From DAHUXN01 sp963811805 (lineage in GTDB: Bacteria; Acidobacteriota; Terriglobia; Acidiferrales; UBA7541), in NCBI GenBank assembly GCA_963811805.1, contig CAWESU010000002.1, forward strand, positions 62,001 to 126,000: 64,000 bases of DNA. The letters run 5' to 3'. Of this stretch, positions 32,301 to 41,705 are shown piece after piece. A program made the position numbers and the translations under genes. A model generated the notes under the pieces. The model saw nothing but the letters and a program-made list of their open reading frames with translations. It had not been told where the DNA came from and did no database searches. Within the stretch, counting starts at the first letter, position 1. Each line of letters opens with the position of its first letter.

Positions 32301-34460
32301 ATGCGTGGGCGATACCTTAGCGGATTGCAAATGGCAATTGTCGCGGCGGCAGCATTGTTGTTCACGATGGCGAGCGCGGTTTACGCCGCGCCGGGCGGCT
32401 TCACGCTCGAGCAGGTCTTGAGTTTCGCATTTCCCGATGGGCTTACTGCGTCCAGCGGAAGCGACCGCGTCGCGTGGGACTTCGATATCAAGGGCGTGCG
32501 GAATATATGGATTGCCGATGCCCCGGACTTTGCCGCACGTCAAGTGACGCATTACTCCGAGGACGATGGGCAGGCCATCGCGAGCGTTCGCCTGACGCCC
32601 GATGGGAAGACGGTGGTTTACGCACGCGGGAGCGAGACGAATTCCGTGGGTGAAGTGGCGGATCCGACGAGCGATGTGCAAAAGCCGGAGCAGCAGGTTT
32701 GGGTGGTGGACGTAGCGAGCGGACAACCGCGCTTGTTGGGGACGATGGATTGCGGGGAAGAAGGTTGCGAGGACATCGAGATTTCGCCCGACGGGCAATT
32801 TGCGGTGTGGGCCGCGCGCGATGCGCTATGGATCGCGCCGGTTTCCGGAGCGGCACAGGCGCACCAGCTCTGTTATGTGCGCGGAGACAATTCCGAGCCG
32901 CAATGGTCTCCTGACGGAAAGGAAATCGCGTTCACGAGCAATCGCGGGGATCACAGCTTGATCGCCATTTATGATTTTGGGAACAGTTCGATTCGCTATT
33001 TGCATCCGAGCGTCGACCGTGACGGCATCCCGCGATGGTCTCCAGAGGGAAAGAGCATTGCATACGTGAAGACGAACGGCTCGGAGCGGGGATTGCCGCT
33101 GATTCCGCTGCGGCCGCAGCCGTGGTCGATTTGGCTGGGTGACGCAGCGACCGGAGAAGCGCATCAAGTCTGGAGGAGCGGCGATACTCTGGACGATTCG
33201 ATACCGCGCCTGACGGAAGGAGACTCGTTTCATTATGCAGCGGGCAATCGAATTACGTTTTCGTCCGAGAAAGACGGCCGCAACCATCTCTATTCGATTC
33301 CGGCGGATGGTGGAGACGCGACGCTGCTGACGCCAGGCGATTTTGACACCAAGGGCGTCACGATGAGCTTCGATGGCAAGACGCTTTATTACGAGTCGAA
33401 CCAGAACGATGTGGATCGGATGCACCTTTGGCGCGTGAGGGTTGACGGGGGCATGCCGGAGGCGGTGACCAAGGGAGACACGATCGAGTGGATGCCAGTG
33501 GAGACAGGCGATGGACAGTATCTGCTCTGCCTGGGCTCGAGTGCGACCTCGCCCGCGATGCCATATCGTATCGGCGAAGGGCGCCGCGAAATGATCGCGC
33601 GAGAGGAATTGCCCGGCGATTTTCCCTCGAACCAATTGGTGGCGCCGAAGCAAGTGATTTTCAAGAGTGAAGACGGGCTGGAGATTCATGGGCAGCTTTT
33701 CGTGCCGCGCGGAGTGAGCGGGCGAGCGCCGGCCCTGGTTTATATGCACGGCGGGCCGATACGGCAGATGCTACTTGGTTTTAATTACATGGACTACTAC
33801 CACTACGGGTATGCCGAGAACCAATATCTGGTGAGTAAGGGATTTGTCGTGCTCTCGGTGAATTATCGCACCGGCATCATGTACGGACGCGCATTTCGGG
33901 AGCCGGCGGATGGAGGCTGGCGCGGCGCGTCGGAGTACAAGGACATCGTGGCGGCTGGAAAATACCTTCAGGGGCTATCGTACGTCGACCCGAGCAAAAT
34001 CGGGCTCTGGGGCGGTTCATACGGAGGGTACCTGACCGCGATGGGTTTGGCGCGAAACTCGGATATCTTCAAAGCAGGCGTCGATATGCATGGAGTGCAC
34101 GATTGGTCCGTGTTTCTTTCACGATGGACGAGCTACGAAGGCGGGCAGGTTCAAGGCGCGCCCGATTTAGCCCAAGCAATCAAGCTGGCCTTTAGCTCTT
34201 CGCCAGACTCATCGATAGATACGTGGAAATCGCCGGTGCTGCTGATCCAGGGCGACGACGACCGCAACGTGCCGTTTGATCAGATGGTGGATTTAGTGCA
34301 GCGGCTACGCGCGGACCACGTACCGTTTGAGCAGATGGTATTTCCGGACGAGATCCACGGCTTCCTGATGTGGAAGACGTGGATTAAAGCGTACACGGCG
34401 ACTGCCGACTTCTTCGAGCGTGTGTTGATGAAGGGCGAAACGATTCCGCCGAGCCAGTAG
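32301..34460 (+). CDS. Secreted S9-family (prolyl oligopeptidase-type) peptidase
   Basis: A 719-residue exported serine peptidase. A signal peptide (MAIVAAAALLFTMASAVYA) is followed by a WD/TolB-like beta propeller (around 35-450, with repeats such as EPQWSPDGKEIAFTSN, SVDRDGIPRWSPEGKSIAYVK) and an alpha/beta hydrolase domain. The catalytic Ser is near 572 in GLWGGSYGGYLTAMG, Asp near 651 in QGDDDRNVP and His near 685 in DEIHGF. Acidobacterial genomes hold many such dipeptidyl peptidase-like enzymes for protein scavenging. The gene is convergent with the S41 protease gene. Confidence 0.92.
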   Translation: MRGRYLSGLQMAIVAAAALLFTMASAVYAAPGGFTLEQVLSFAFPDGLTASSGSDRVAWDFDIKGVRNIWIADAPDFAARQVTHYSEDDGQAIASVRLTPDGKTVVYARGSETNSVGEVADPTSDVQKPEQQVWVVDVASGQPRLLGTMDCGEEGCEDIEISPDGQFAVWAARDALWIAPVSGAAQAHQLCYVRGDNSEPQWSPDGKEIAFTSNRGDHSLIAIYDFGNSSIRYLHPSVDRDGIPRWSPEGKSIAYVKTNGSERGLPLIPLRPQPWSIWLGDAATGEAHQVWRSGDTLDDSIPRLTEGDSFHYAAGNRITFSSEKDGRNHLYSIPADGGDATLLTPGDFDTKGVTMSFDGKTLYYESNQNDVDRMHLWRVRVDGGMPEAVTKGDTIEWMPVETGDGQYLLCLGSSATSPAMPYRIGEGRREMIAREELPGDFPSNQLVAPKQVIFKSEDGLEIHGQLFVPRGVSGRAPALVYMHGGPIRQMLLGFNYMDYYHYGYAENQYLVSKGFVVLSVNYRTGIMYGRAFREPADGGWRGASEYKDIVAAGKYLQGLSYVDPSKIGLWGGSYGGYLTAMGLARNSDIFKAGVDMHGVHDWSVFLSRWTSYEGGQVQGAPDLAQAIKLAFSSSPDSSIDTWKSPVLLIQGDDDRNVPFDQMVDLVQRLRADHVPFEQMVFPDEIHGFLMWKTWIKAYTATADFFERVLMKGETIPPSQ

Positions 34461-34487
34461 AAGCGACGAGGTGCTGCGAAATTCGGC

Positions 34488-36104
34488 TTACTGCGGGGGT
34501 GTTTCTTCGGCCGCCTGGCGCTCGGCGACGATCTTCTTGGCGCTGTCGTACAGAGCCCGGGCTTGCGGGATCATATCCTCCGCCTTGATCACCTGCGTGT
34601 CGTTGTCGACAGCGACCTTGTACCCGGCCGGAAGTCCCAGAGCGTAGGTGGACGCCTCGCGCTGGATGTGTTCCTTGATCCAATCCGAATTGTCGCGAAT
34701 TTCGTCCGGCGTGTACTTGATATCGTCGCGCCCAAGGAAGGCGAGGAATTGCTGCATCACGGCGTCATCGACGGTGAAGCCTTCGGTAATCTTAGGACGC
34801 GTGCCCATGAAGTAGCGGGTGAAGTCGCCGACGCCAACATCGACGGGATAAAAGACGTTGCGTTCGAGAAGAAGAGTTTGGAACGGATTGTATTTCGGCG
34901 CCGGGTCCGGAACGTCGGGAGTGATTCCGCCGCCGCCGTAAACCTTCCGGCCGCTGTCGGTCAGCTTGACCTCAGGCTCTTTGTTGGGCTGACGATTGTA
35001 CTCGTAATCGTAAATGGACACGTTCTTGTAATCGCGTTGAATAAGGCGGCCGCTCGGCGTGTAGTAGCGCGCGGTGGTAAGCAGCAATTCTGTGCCGTCG
35101 TCAGTAGGGCACTGCGTCTGCACCAAGCCCTTGCCAAAGCTGCGCTCACCGGCAATCAGCGCGCGGTCATGGTCCTGCAGGGCGCCGGCGACGATTTCGG
35201 ACGCCGAGGCGCTGCCGCCATTGATTAGCACGACGATCGGTATGTCGTTCCCGCCATTGCCTTTCAGGGCGTAATAGCGGCGCTCGGGAGATTCACGGCC
35301 CTTATGCGAAACGACTAGTTGATCCTTGGCGAGGAACATGTCCGCCATGCCGATCGCTTGCATGAGCAAACCGCCCGGATTTCCGCGAAGATCGAGGATT
35401 AGGCCGTCAAGATGGGAGAAATCCATCTTCTTCAGCGCAGCGGCCAGATCGCTGTCGGTATTCTCCGAAGTAAATCCCGTCACGCGGACGTATCCGATTC
35501 CCGGCTTGAGGATGCCGGAATACTGAACCGCAGACTGAGGAATCTCGTCGCGCATCACGTTCACGGTGATGGGCTTCGGAGTGCCTTCGCGGCTTAGCGT
35601 GATCGACACCACGGTGCCCCTGGGACCCTTCAGCATGTCGGCGATTTGGACGGAGGAAAGGGTAGAGGTGTCCTTGCCGTCAACCTTGACGATCACATCG
35701 CCGGGCTTGATCCCAGCTCTGTCCGCGGGAGCGCCGGGAAACGGGGAGACAACTTCAACCCTGTCTTCGATGGGGACGATGGTCATCCCAACGCCGTAAT
35801 AATTGCCGCGCTGCTCCTCCATCTGCAGGGCCCATTCTTTCGGGTCGAAGAAATTCGAGTGCGGGTCAAGAACATGCAACATGCCGGGAATCGCGCCATC
35901 GTAGACGACGGTGTCCGTGTCGATTGGCCCAGCGTAGTTCTGCTGGACGATGGAAAGGACGCGGGCGAAGGACTTTACCGAGTCCTGCAGGTCTGTAGCG
36001 CCTGCCGCAGTGGCCTTCAGGGAGGGCCCATACAGCCCGCCCATGATGGCGGCGATGACCAGAATAACGGCGAGCAGGAACGCCCCACGCTTGGAAGATT
36101 CCAT
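34488..36104 (-). CDS. ctpA: C-terminal processing peptidase (S41, CtpA-type)
   Basis: A 538-residue periplasmic protease. A signal anchor (GAFLLAVILVIAAIMGGLY) is followed by the N-terminal region, a PDZ domain (around 100-190, GVGMTIVPIEDRVEVVSPFPGAPADRAGIKPGD) and the S41 core with the Ser-Lys dyad in NGGSASASEIVAG (Ser) and AGERSFGKGLVQ (Lys). It degrades or trims substrates at their C-termini. The start at 36104 follows GAGGAACC; an open frame extends 11 codons upstream. It is divergent from tatB with a 158-nt gap that may hold both promoters. Confidence 0.92.
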   Translation of the reverse strand: MESSKRGAFLLAVILVIAAIMGGLYGPSLKATAAGATDLQDSVKSFARVLSIVQQNYAGPIDTDTVVYDGAIPGMLHVLDPHSNFFDPKEWALQMEEQRGNYYGVGMTIVPIEDRVEVVSPFPGAPADRAGIKPGDVIVKVDGKDTSTLSSVQIADMLKGPRGTVVSITLSREGTPKPITVNVMRDEIPQSAVQYSGILKPGIGYVRVTGFTSENTDSDLAAALKKMDFSHLDGLILDLRGNPGGLLMQAIGMADMFLAKDQLVVSHKGRESPERRYYALKGNGGNDIPIVVLINGGSASASEIVAGALQDHDRALIAGERSFGKGLVQTQCPTDDGTELLLTTARYYTPSGRLIQRDYKNVSIYDYEYNRQPNKEPEVKLTDSGRKVYGGGGITPDVPDPAPKYNPFQTLLLERNVFYPVDVGVGDFTRYFMGTRPKITEGFTVDDAVMQQFLAFLGRDDIKYTPDEIRDNSDWIKEHIQREASTYALGLPAGYKVAVDNDTQVIKAEDMIPQARALYDSAKKIVAERQAAEETPPQ

Positions 36105-36262
36105 TGGTTCCTCGTTGCGTTGGTTGGTGGACGTCATTTATCGAGCGCCGCCGGGCCGCGTTTCTCCAGTAGACATAAGCAGTATAGCATAGATTCCCGG
36201 GCGGTTTGACACGCTCGGCAGCCTCTTCTATGATGCAAAAGCAGGCCGTTGCGCACGAAAAA

Positions 36263-36610
36263 ATGTTGAGCGTGCCCCATCTCGTAATTATTTTCCTGGT
36301 CGCTTTGATTGTGTTTGGCCCGGAAAAGCTGCCGGAGCTGGCGCGGAGCTTTGGCAAAGTGATGGCCGAGTTCAAGCGGGCGACGGGCGATTTGAGGGCT
36401 GGATTTGAAGAGCACATGCGCGAGCTGGAGCGTGAGACGCGCGTGAACGAGCCCAAGGCGCGGCAGACGATACAGGCACAGCCAAACACCATTTTGCCGC
36501 CCGCGCCAGCTGCCGCCGAGCCGCCAGCAGAGGCCGCGAGCGCAAGCGAACCACCCGCAGCCGAACCAGCATTCTCCGAACCAGCGTCCGAGAGACCGAC
36601 AAATGGCTAG
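36263..36610 (+). CDS. tatB: Twin-arginine translocase TatB-like subunit
   Basis: A 115-residue Tat component. MLSVPHLVIIFLVALIVF is the membrane helix, then the hinge GPEKLPELARSFGKVMAEFKRA and a long charged amphipathic helix, and a Pro/Ala-rich tail (EPPAEAASASEPPAAE). TatB with TatC receives folded precursors carrying twin-arginine signals. I use the ATG at 36263 since the family starts there; the frame is open back to a TTG at 36206 and no start has a clear ribosome binding site. It overlaps tatC by 8 nt. TatA is not in this window, so this protein may be a TatA/B hybrid. Confidence 0.85.
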   Translation: MLSVPHLVIIFLVALIVFGPEKLPELARSFGKVMAEFKRATGDLRAGFEEHMRELERETRVNEPKARQTIQAQPNTILPPAPAAAEPPAEAASASEPPAAEPAFSEPASERPTNG

Positions 36611-37406
36611 CCAGCCAGATCTGCCGGCGATTAGAGAAGAGGAGCAAGACGGCGGCAAGATGTCGCTGTTCGAGCACCTGGCCGACCTGCGGAAGCGGCT
36701 GATTTATTCCGCCTTGGCCATCGCCATTGGGTTTGTCATCGGCTTCTCCGTCTCGAAGAAGGTCATCGATTTCATCGTTCAGCCGATGGTTCAGGCGCTG
36801 CGACAGGCGCATTATTCCGACAAACTGATTTACACCAGCCCTGCGGGCTTTGTGAACCTGTTGATCACGCTGGGATTTTACCTGGGCATTGTGATCGCTT
36901 TGCCGGTGGTGCTGTATCAAATTTGGCTTTTCATCGCGCCGGGGCTTTACAAGCACGAGCGCAAGGCGGTGATGTCGTTCATTCTGTCTTCCGTGTTTCT
37001 ATTCCTTTGTGGAATTGCATTCGGGTATTTCATTCTGCTGCCGTACGTGCTGAAGTTTTTGATTGGCTTCCAAGGGCCGTTCCAGCCATTGATTAGCATC
37101 AATGAATATTTCGACTTGATCCTGGTGGTGATGATGGGGCTGGGGCTGATTTTCCAGTTGCCCATTTTGATTTTCTGTTTGTCGTGGTTTGGGATTGTCA
37201 CACCGCAATGGCTGTGGAAGAACCTGCGCTATGCGGTCTTGGTGATAACCATAGTGGCGGCAATCGTGACCCCCACGCCGGATGCGACGACTATGCTCAT
37301 TTTCATGACGCCGATGTTAGGCTTGTATTTTCTCGGTATCGGCGTTTCCTACATGGTGTTCCGCAAGAAGCGGCGGCGGGAAATGGCGCGGGAGGGGGCG
37401 CATTGA
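36603..37406 (+). CDS. tatC: Twin-arginine translocase TatC
   Basis: A 267-residue inner-membrane protein with six predicted membrane helices. The signature EHLADLRKRLIYSALAIAIG near the N-terminus is the twin-arginine signal recognition part; SPAGFVNLLITLGFYLGIVIALP, LLPYVLKFLIGFQ and TPTPDATTMLIFMTPML follow. It is the core of the Tat receptor with TatB. Its end overlaps the start of the next gene by at least 2 nt. Length is usual for TatC and the gene is intact. Confidence 0.97.
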   Translation: MASQPDLPAIREEEQDGGKMSLFEHLADLRKRLIYSALAIAIGFVIGFSVSKKVIDFIVQPMVQALRQAHYSDKLIYTSPAGFVNLLITLGFYLGIVIALPVVLYQIWLFIAPGLYKHERKAVMSFILSSVFLFLCGIAFGYFILLPYVLKFLIGFQGPFQPLISINEYFDLILVVMMGLGLIFQLPILIFCLSWFGIVTPQWLWKNLRYAVLVITIVAAIVTPTPDATTMLIFMTPMLGLYFLGIGVSYMVFRKKRRREMAREGAH

Positions 37407-38398
37407 GAGGGTACGTGAAAATCACCGGAGGTTGGCGCGTGTGGGTCGCGATCGGCGTGCTGGCGTGCGCCCTGGGCTGCAACGGCAACGGAAGTGGACG
37501 GACAGTTTCGGCAAACGCGCCGGCAGTGGTTTTGGATGCGCAGGACAAGGCCCCGCCGCCCCAGCAGACCGGCGGATTCGACGGCCAGCGCGCCTATGAC
37601 AACACGGCAAAGTTGGTGAGCTTCGGTCCACATCCTTCGGGCTCGGATGCCATCAAGCGGGTGCAGAACTATATTTATTCGGAATTGCACAACGACGGCT
37701 GCAAGATCGACGAGGATGATTTTCACGCGCAGACGCCGATCGGGACAATCCCGATGAAAAACATCATCGCCAAGGTTCCAGGAACGGGAAAGGGGATCAT
37801 TCTGCTGATGACCCACTATGATACGGTGCGCACAGTGCCTGATTTCGTCGGCGCTGAAGACGGCGGCTCTTCCACCGGGCTGATGCTGGAAATGGCGCGC
37901 CATCTTTGTGGCCGGAAACCACAATTGGCGATTTGGATGGCTTTTCTCGATGGCGAGGAAGCCATGGTCGACTGGAATACAAATGATGACCATACCTACG
38001 GCAGCCGCGAGCTCGCCGCCAAGATGGAGTTGGATGGAGACTTGAAGGACGTGAAGGCGGTGATTTTGGCGGACATGATCGGCCAAAAAGGCCTGACCAT
38101 GAAGAAGGAAAGCAGTTCGACGCCGTGGCTGGTGGATCTGATTTGGTCGACTGCGGCAAAGCTCGGTTACGGCAACATCTTCGTCTCGCAATCAACGGGC
38201 GCCTCCGATGACCATGATCCCTTCCTGGCCAAGAAAGTTCCCGCGGTGGATTTGATTGATTTGGACGACTACATCGCCGAAGGCTATTGGCACACGCCGC
38301 AGGATACGATGGATAAAATCAGCGCGAAGAACCTTGCGATTGTCGGCCACGTGATGCTGGCGAGCGTTGATGCGCTCGAAACGAAATTCTCGAAGTGA
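37403..38398 (+). CDS. M28-family glutaminyl-cyclase-like lipoprotein
   Basis: About 331 residues starting at a TTG that overlaps the tatC stop, after GGGAGGGGG; a GTG at 37415 is an alternative. The signal WRVWVAIGVLACALGC ends in a lipobox Cys, suggesting lipid anchoring. The M28 zinc-peptidase fold shows THYDTVRTV, GAEDGGSSTGLMLEMAR, WMAFLDGEEAMVDW and DDHTYGSRELAAKM, then DDHDPFLAKKVPAVDLI. The DGEEA...YGSR pattern resembles glutaminyl-peptide cyclotransferase, which makes N-terminal pyroglutamate, more than aminopeptidase; the biochemical activity is inferred. It follows tatC tightly and aroB overlaps its end by 4 nt. Confidence 0.78.
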   Translation: MRGYVKITGGWRVWVAIGVLACALGCNGNGSGRTVSANAPAVVLDAQDKAPPPQQTGGFDGQRAYDNTAKLVSFGPHPSGSDAIKRVQNYIYSELHNDGCKIDEDDFHAQTPIGTIPMKNIIAKVPGTGKGIILLMTHYDTVRTVPDFVGAEDGGSSTGLMLEMARHLCGRKPQLAIWMAFLDGEEAMVDWNTNDDHTYGSRELAAKMELDGDLKDVKAVILADMIGQKGLTMKKESSSTPWLVDLIWSTAAKLGYGNIFVSQSTGASDDHDPFLAKKVPAVDLIDLDDYIAEGYWHTPQDTMDKISAKNLAIVGHVMLASVDALETKFSK

Positions 38399-39501
38399 AG
38401 ACCATACAAGTAAAAACAGAATCGGCAAGTTATGCCGTGGTGTGCGAACGTGGCGCACTGAGCCGCCTCGGTGGGATTGTCGAGAAAGTGCGCGACGGCG
38501 GAGAAGTGTTCCTGCTGTCTTCGCCGCGCGTGTCGAAATTCTTGGGCAAGGCCGCCGCGCGCGCGTTGCGCCTGCCGCGGGAGCGCGTGGTGCTGTTTGA
38601 TGACCGCGAAATTGCCAAGCGGGTTTCCACGGTCGAGGGACTTTGCCGCAAGCTCGTCCGTGCGCGCGCCGACCGCAGCGCGTTGCTCGTCGCTATGGGC
38701 GGAGGCGTGGTGGGCGATGTGGCCGGTTTTGCGGCGGCCAGTTATTTGCGCGGCGTGCGCATCGTGCACGTGCCGACGACGCTTGTCGCGCAAGTGGACA
38801 GCGCCATTGGCGGCAAAACCGGCGTGGACCTGCCCGAGGGCAAGAACCTGGTCGGCGCGTTTCATCAGCCGGCGATGGTGGTGGCCGACGCAATGACGCT
38901 GCGGACTTTGCCACCGCGGCAATTTCGCTCAGGCCTGTATGAGGTGATCAAGTATGGAGTGATCGGCGACGCGGAGCTTTTTGGTTTCCTTGAGCGTGAA
39001 ATGGGAGAACTGTTACGGCTGGACGTGCGCACGCTCGTATGGGTGATCGAACGGTGTGCGCGGCAAAAGTCGCGCGTTGTGAGCCAAGACGAACGCGAGA
39101 GCGGGCTGCGGCAGATTCTGAACTTCGGCCACACGATTGGTCACGCGCTCGAAACGCTGACTGGGTACAAGCGTTTTCTTCACGGAGAGGCGGTCGGCTG
39201 GGGCATGCTGGGCGCGACGCAGATCGCCGTCCAGATGGAACGGTTGTCCGAGCGGGACGCGAATCGGATTTCATCTCTCGTGGCGCGATGCGGGCGGCTG
39301 CCCGCTCTACCGCGCATTTCGTCGAGAGCATTCCTGCGGGCAATTGCTGGAGACAAGAAATCGCACCGCGGCCGAGTCGGCTGGGTGCTTCCCCGCAGAA
39401 TCGGTGCGGCAGAGATTGGCGTGAATGTGCCAGACGCGCTCGTTGTGAAAGTCTGGCGCGAATTGCCGGCGCTCTATGCGCACGCCCGTGAGGGGAACTG
39501 A
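38395..39501 (+). CDS. aroB: 3-dehydroquinate synthase
   Basis: A 368-residue NAD- and metal-dependent enzyme of the shikimate pathway that makes 3-dehydroquinate from DAHP. The motifs ALLVAMGGGVVGDVAGFAAA (NAD binding), HVPTTLVAQVDSAIGGKTGVD and NLVGAFHQP are clear; metal ligands fit the Glu in YEVIKYGVIGD and His in LNFGHTIGHALE and FLHGEAVGWGM. It starts with a GTG that overlaps the preceding stop by 4 nt. The ubiE/menG gene begins 1 nt after its stop. Confidence 0.96.
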   Translation: MKTIQVKTESASYAVVCERGALSRLGGIVEKVRDGGEVFLLSSPRVSKFLGKAAARALRLPRERVVLFDDREIAKRVSTVEGLCRKLVRARADRSALLVAMGGGVVGDVAGFAAASYLRGVRIVHVPTTLVAQVDSAIGGKTGVDLPEGKNLVGAFHQPAMVVADAMTLRTLPPRQFRSGLYEVIKYGVIGDAELFGFLEREMGELLRLDVRTLVWVIERCARQKSRVVSQDERESGLRQILNFGHTIGHALETLTGYKRFLHGEAVGWGMLGATQIAVQMERLSERDANRISSLVARCGRLPALPRISSRAFLRAIAGDKKSHRGRVGWVLPRRIGAAEIGVNVPDALVVKVWRELPALYAHAREGN

Positions 39502-40311
39502 ATGGCTCGCGCTGCGAATGGCGGCGATGTTGCGCACGAGGTGGCCCAGCGGGATGCATTGCTGGGAACGCGGCCCGCGGGCTCGCATGACGAACGCGAA
39601 GCTGGCCTGCACGTGCGCGAAATGTTTGGCCAGATCGCGCCGCGCTACGATTTTCTGAATCATTTTCTCTCGGCTTCGTTCGACAAGCTGTGGCGTAGGC
39701 GCACGGCCGAGCGCTTTTCGGCGATTTTGCAAAATCCTTCTGCTTGCGTGCTGGATTTGTGCTGCGGCACTGGCGACCTGGTGTTTGCGTTTGCAAAAGG
39801 CGCCCGCAAATCGTGTGGCGTAGCGCCCGGACTGATCGGGGTGGATTTTGCGCTTCCAATGCTCGAGTTGGCGAAGAAAAAGAGTGTGGCTACGCAAGAG
39901 AGGATTGCTTTTTTGGGAGCGGACGCACTGGCGCTGCCATTTGCAGATTCGAGCTTTGATTTGGTTTCGGCGGCTTTTGGCTTCCGAAACCTGGCGAATT
40001 ACCAAGGTGGTTTGCGCGAGATGCGGCGCGTGTTGCGCACGGGCGGCGCGCTGGCCATTTTGGAGTTTTGCGAGCCCGAACGCGGGCCGCTCGCCCCGCT
40101 GTATCGATTCTATTTCACGCGGATTCTGCCAAAGATCGGCGGCGCGATTTCAGGAAGCGGCGAGGCGTATTCCTACTTGCCAGGATCGGTTGCAAAGTTT
40201 CCACCCCCGGAGATTCTGAAGGGTTGGATGGAGCAGGCCGGATTCAAGGACGTGAAATACGAGCGGTGGACGTTTGGCGCGGTTGCACTGCACACTGCGG
40301 TGAGCCTTTAA
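39502..40311 (+). CDS. menG: Demethylmenaquinone/ubiquinone methyltransferase (UbiE/MenG)
   Basis: A 269-residue class I SAM methyltransferase performing the last step of menaquinone (or C-methylation of ubiquinone) synthesis. After a basic N-terminal extension of about 38 residues there is FGQIAPRYDFLNHFLSASFDKLWRR, the SAM motif VLDLCCGTGDLVFAFAKG, IGVDFALPMLELAKKK, DALALPFADSSFDLVSAAFGFRN and, near the end, YSYLPGSVAKFPPPE, a UbiE signature. Since Acidobacteriota use menaquinone, MenG is the more likely role. It starts 1 nt after aroB and is convergent with the NtrC-type regulator, the two stop codons overlapping. Confidence 0.93.
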   Translation: MARAANGGDVAHEVAQRDALLGTRPAGSHDEREAGLHVREMFGQIAPRYDFLNHFLSASFDKLWRRRTAERFSAILQNPSACVLDLCCGTGDLVFAFAKGARKSCGVAPGLIGVDFALPMLELAKKKSVATQERIAFLGADALALPFADSSFDLVSAAFGFRNLANYQGGLREMRRVLRTGGALAILEFCEPERGPLAPLYRFYFTRILPKIGGAISGSGEAYSYLPGSVAKFPPPEILKGWMEQAGFKDVKYERWTFGAVALHTAVSL

Positions 40312-41696
40312 TTCTCCAGGCCGAGAGAGCGGATCTTGTGGAGCAGGGTTTTATACGAAACGCCAAGCTTTTCCGCGGCGCGTGATTTGTTCCATTTCGC
40401 TTCGCGCAGAGCGTTATCGATTTTGAATCGCTCGACGTGATTGACGGCGCGCTGGGCGACGTCTTCCAGCGAACCATCCCACAGAAATTCTTCCGTCAGC
40501 ATTCCCGGAGGCATGTCTTTCGACGCAGGGCGCGGGGAAGGCAGTTGCAGGGCCTCCGCGTCGATTTCCTCGCCGTCGGCGAGAATGGCAGCGCGTTCCA
40601 CGGCATTTTGTAACTCACGCACATTCCCGGGCCAACGGTAGCCGCGAAGGCGGGCAAGCGACTCCTTGCTGAATTGCAGCGCCGGTTTGCGAAATTCGCG
40701 GCGGAAGCGCTCGAGAAAATGCTCGGCGAGAAGAGCTACGTCGTCGCCGCGGTCGCGTAGCGGCGGAATGGTGATTGGAATCGACGAGATGCGGAAGTAA
40801 AGGTCTTCGCGAAACGTCTTCTGTTCCACGGCCGACTGGAGGTTCTTGTTGGTGGCGACAATGATGCGAACATCGATGTCGATGGATTGCGTGCCGCCAA
40901 CGCGCTCGAAGCGGCGCTCCTCGAGAACACGCAAGAGCTTGGCCTGAATGGCCAGCGGAAGCTCGCCAATTTCGTCGAGAAAAATCGTGCCGCGATGAGC
41001 CAGTTCCAATTTGCCGATTTTGCGGGCGCCCGCGCCCGTATAGGCGCCACGCTCGTGGCCAAAAAGCTCGTTTTCCACCAAGCCTTCCGGGATCGCCGCG
41101 CAATTAAGCGCCACGAACGAATTGCCTTCGCGCTTGCTTAGGTGATGGAGCGCGCGGGCAAAAAGCTCTTTGCCGGTGCCACTCTCTCCTAGCAGGAGGA
41201 CCGTGGAATCGGTGGGCGCGACGCGCTGGACCATTTGGCTAGCGGCTTGCATCGAAGGGTCTTCGCCGACGATGCGCGGAAAGCCATAGCGTTCCGCATA
41301 CTCCTCGCGGAGAAGCAGATTTTCGCGGAGCAGCTCCTGCTGATGCGCGGCGCGCGCCACCAGCAGCTTCAGATGTTCGAGCTCGACGGGCTTTTGGATG
41401 AAGTCGAATGCGCCGTCTTTCATCGCGGTGACCGCTTCCTCCACCGAGCCGTACGCGGTAATGAGGATCACGGGAATCATGGCATCGGCGCGACGCGCTT
41501 CGCGCAACACATCCAGCCCCGATGCGCCAGGAAGCTTCAGGTCAGTAAGAACAACGAGGTAGCGGCGGTTGCGGACTTTTTCGATGGCGGAGGTGCCGTC
41601 CGGAGCTTCGTCAACGGTATAGCCGGCCTTCTCTAGGGCCTTGCGCAGCATGGCGCGCAATTCAGTCTTGTCTTCGACAAGCAGGACTGCTTCCAT
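40308..41696 (-). CDS. NtrC-family sigma-54 response regulator
   Basis: A 462-residue regulator. The receiver has the phospho-acceptor Asp near 54 in VVLTDLKLPGASGLD, a Thr in ILITAYGS and Lys in DFIQKPVEL. AAA+ motifs are GESGTGKELFARALHHLSK, GAYTGA near 220 (the sigma-54 loop, with Tyr in place of the usual Phe), GTIFLDEIGELPLAIQAKL and RDRGDDVALLAEHFL. The Fis-type helix-turn-helix ends the protein: NKSRAAEKLGVSYKTLLHKI. Its kinase partner is probably the one encoded at 43063-44433, with two paralogous unknown genes between. The target genes are not known. Confidence 0.94.
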   Translation of the reverse strand: MEAVLLVEDKTELRAMLRKALEKAGYTVDEAPDGTSAIEKVRNRRYLVVLTDLKLPGASGLDVLREARRADAMIPVILITAYGSVEEAVTAMKDGAFDFIQKPVELEHLKLLVARAAHQQELLRENLLLREEYAERYGFPRIVGEDPSMQAASQMVQRVAPTDSTVLLLGESGTGKELFARALHHLSKREGNSFVALNCAAIPEGLVENELFGHERGAYTGAGARKIGKLELAHRGTIFLDEIGELPLAIQAKLLRVLEERRFERVGGTQSIDIDVRIIVATNKNLQSAVEQKTFREDLYFRISSIPITIPPLRDRGDDVALLAEHFLERFRREFRKPALQFSKESLARLRGYRWPGNVRELQNAVERAAILADGEEIDAEALQLPSPRPASKDMPPGMLTEEFLWDGSLEDVAQRAVNHVERFKIDNALREAKWNKSRAAEKLGVSYKTLLHKIRSLGLEN

Positions 41697-41705
41697 CGTG
41701 TAACG

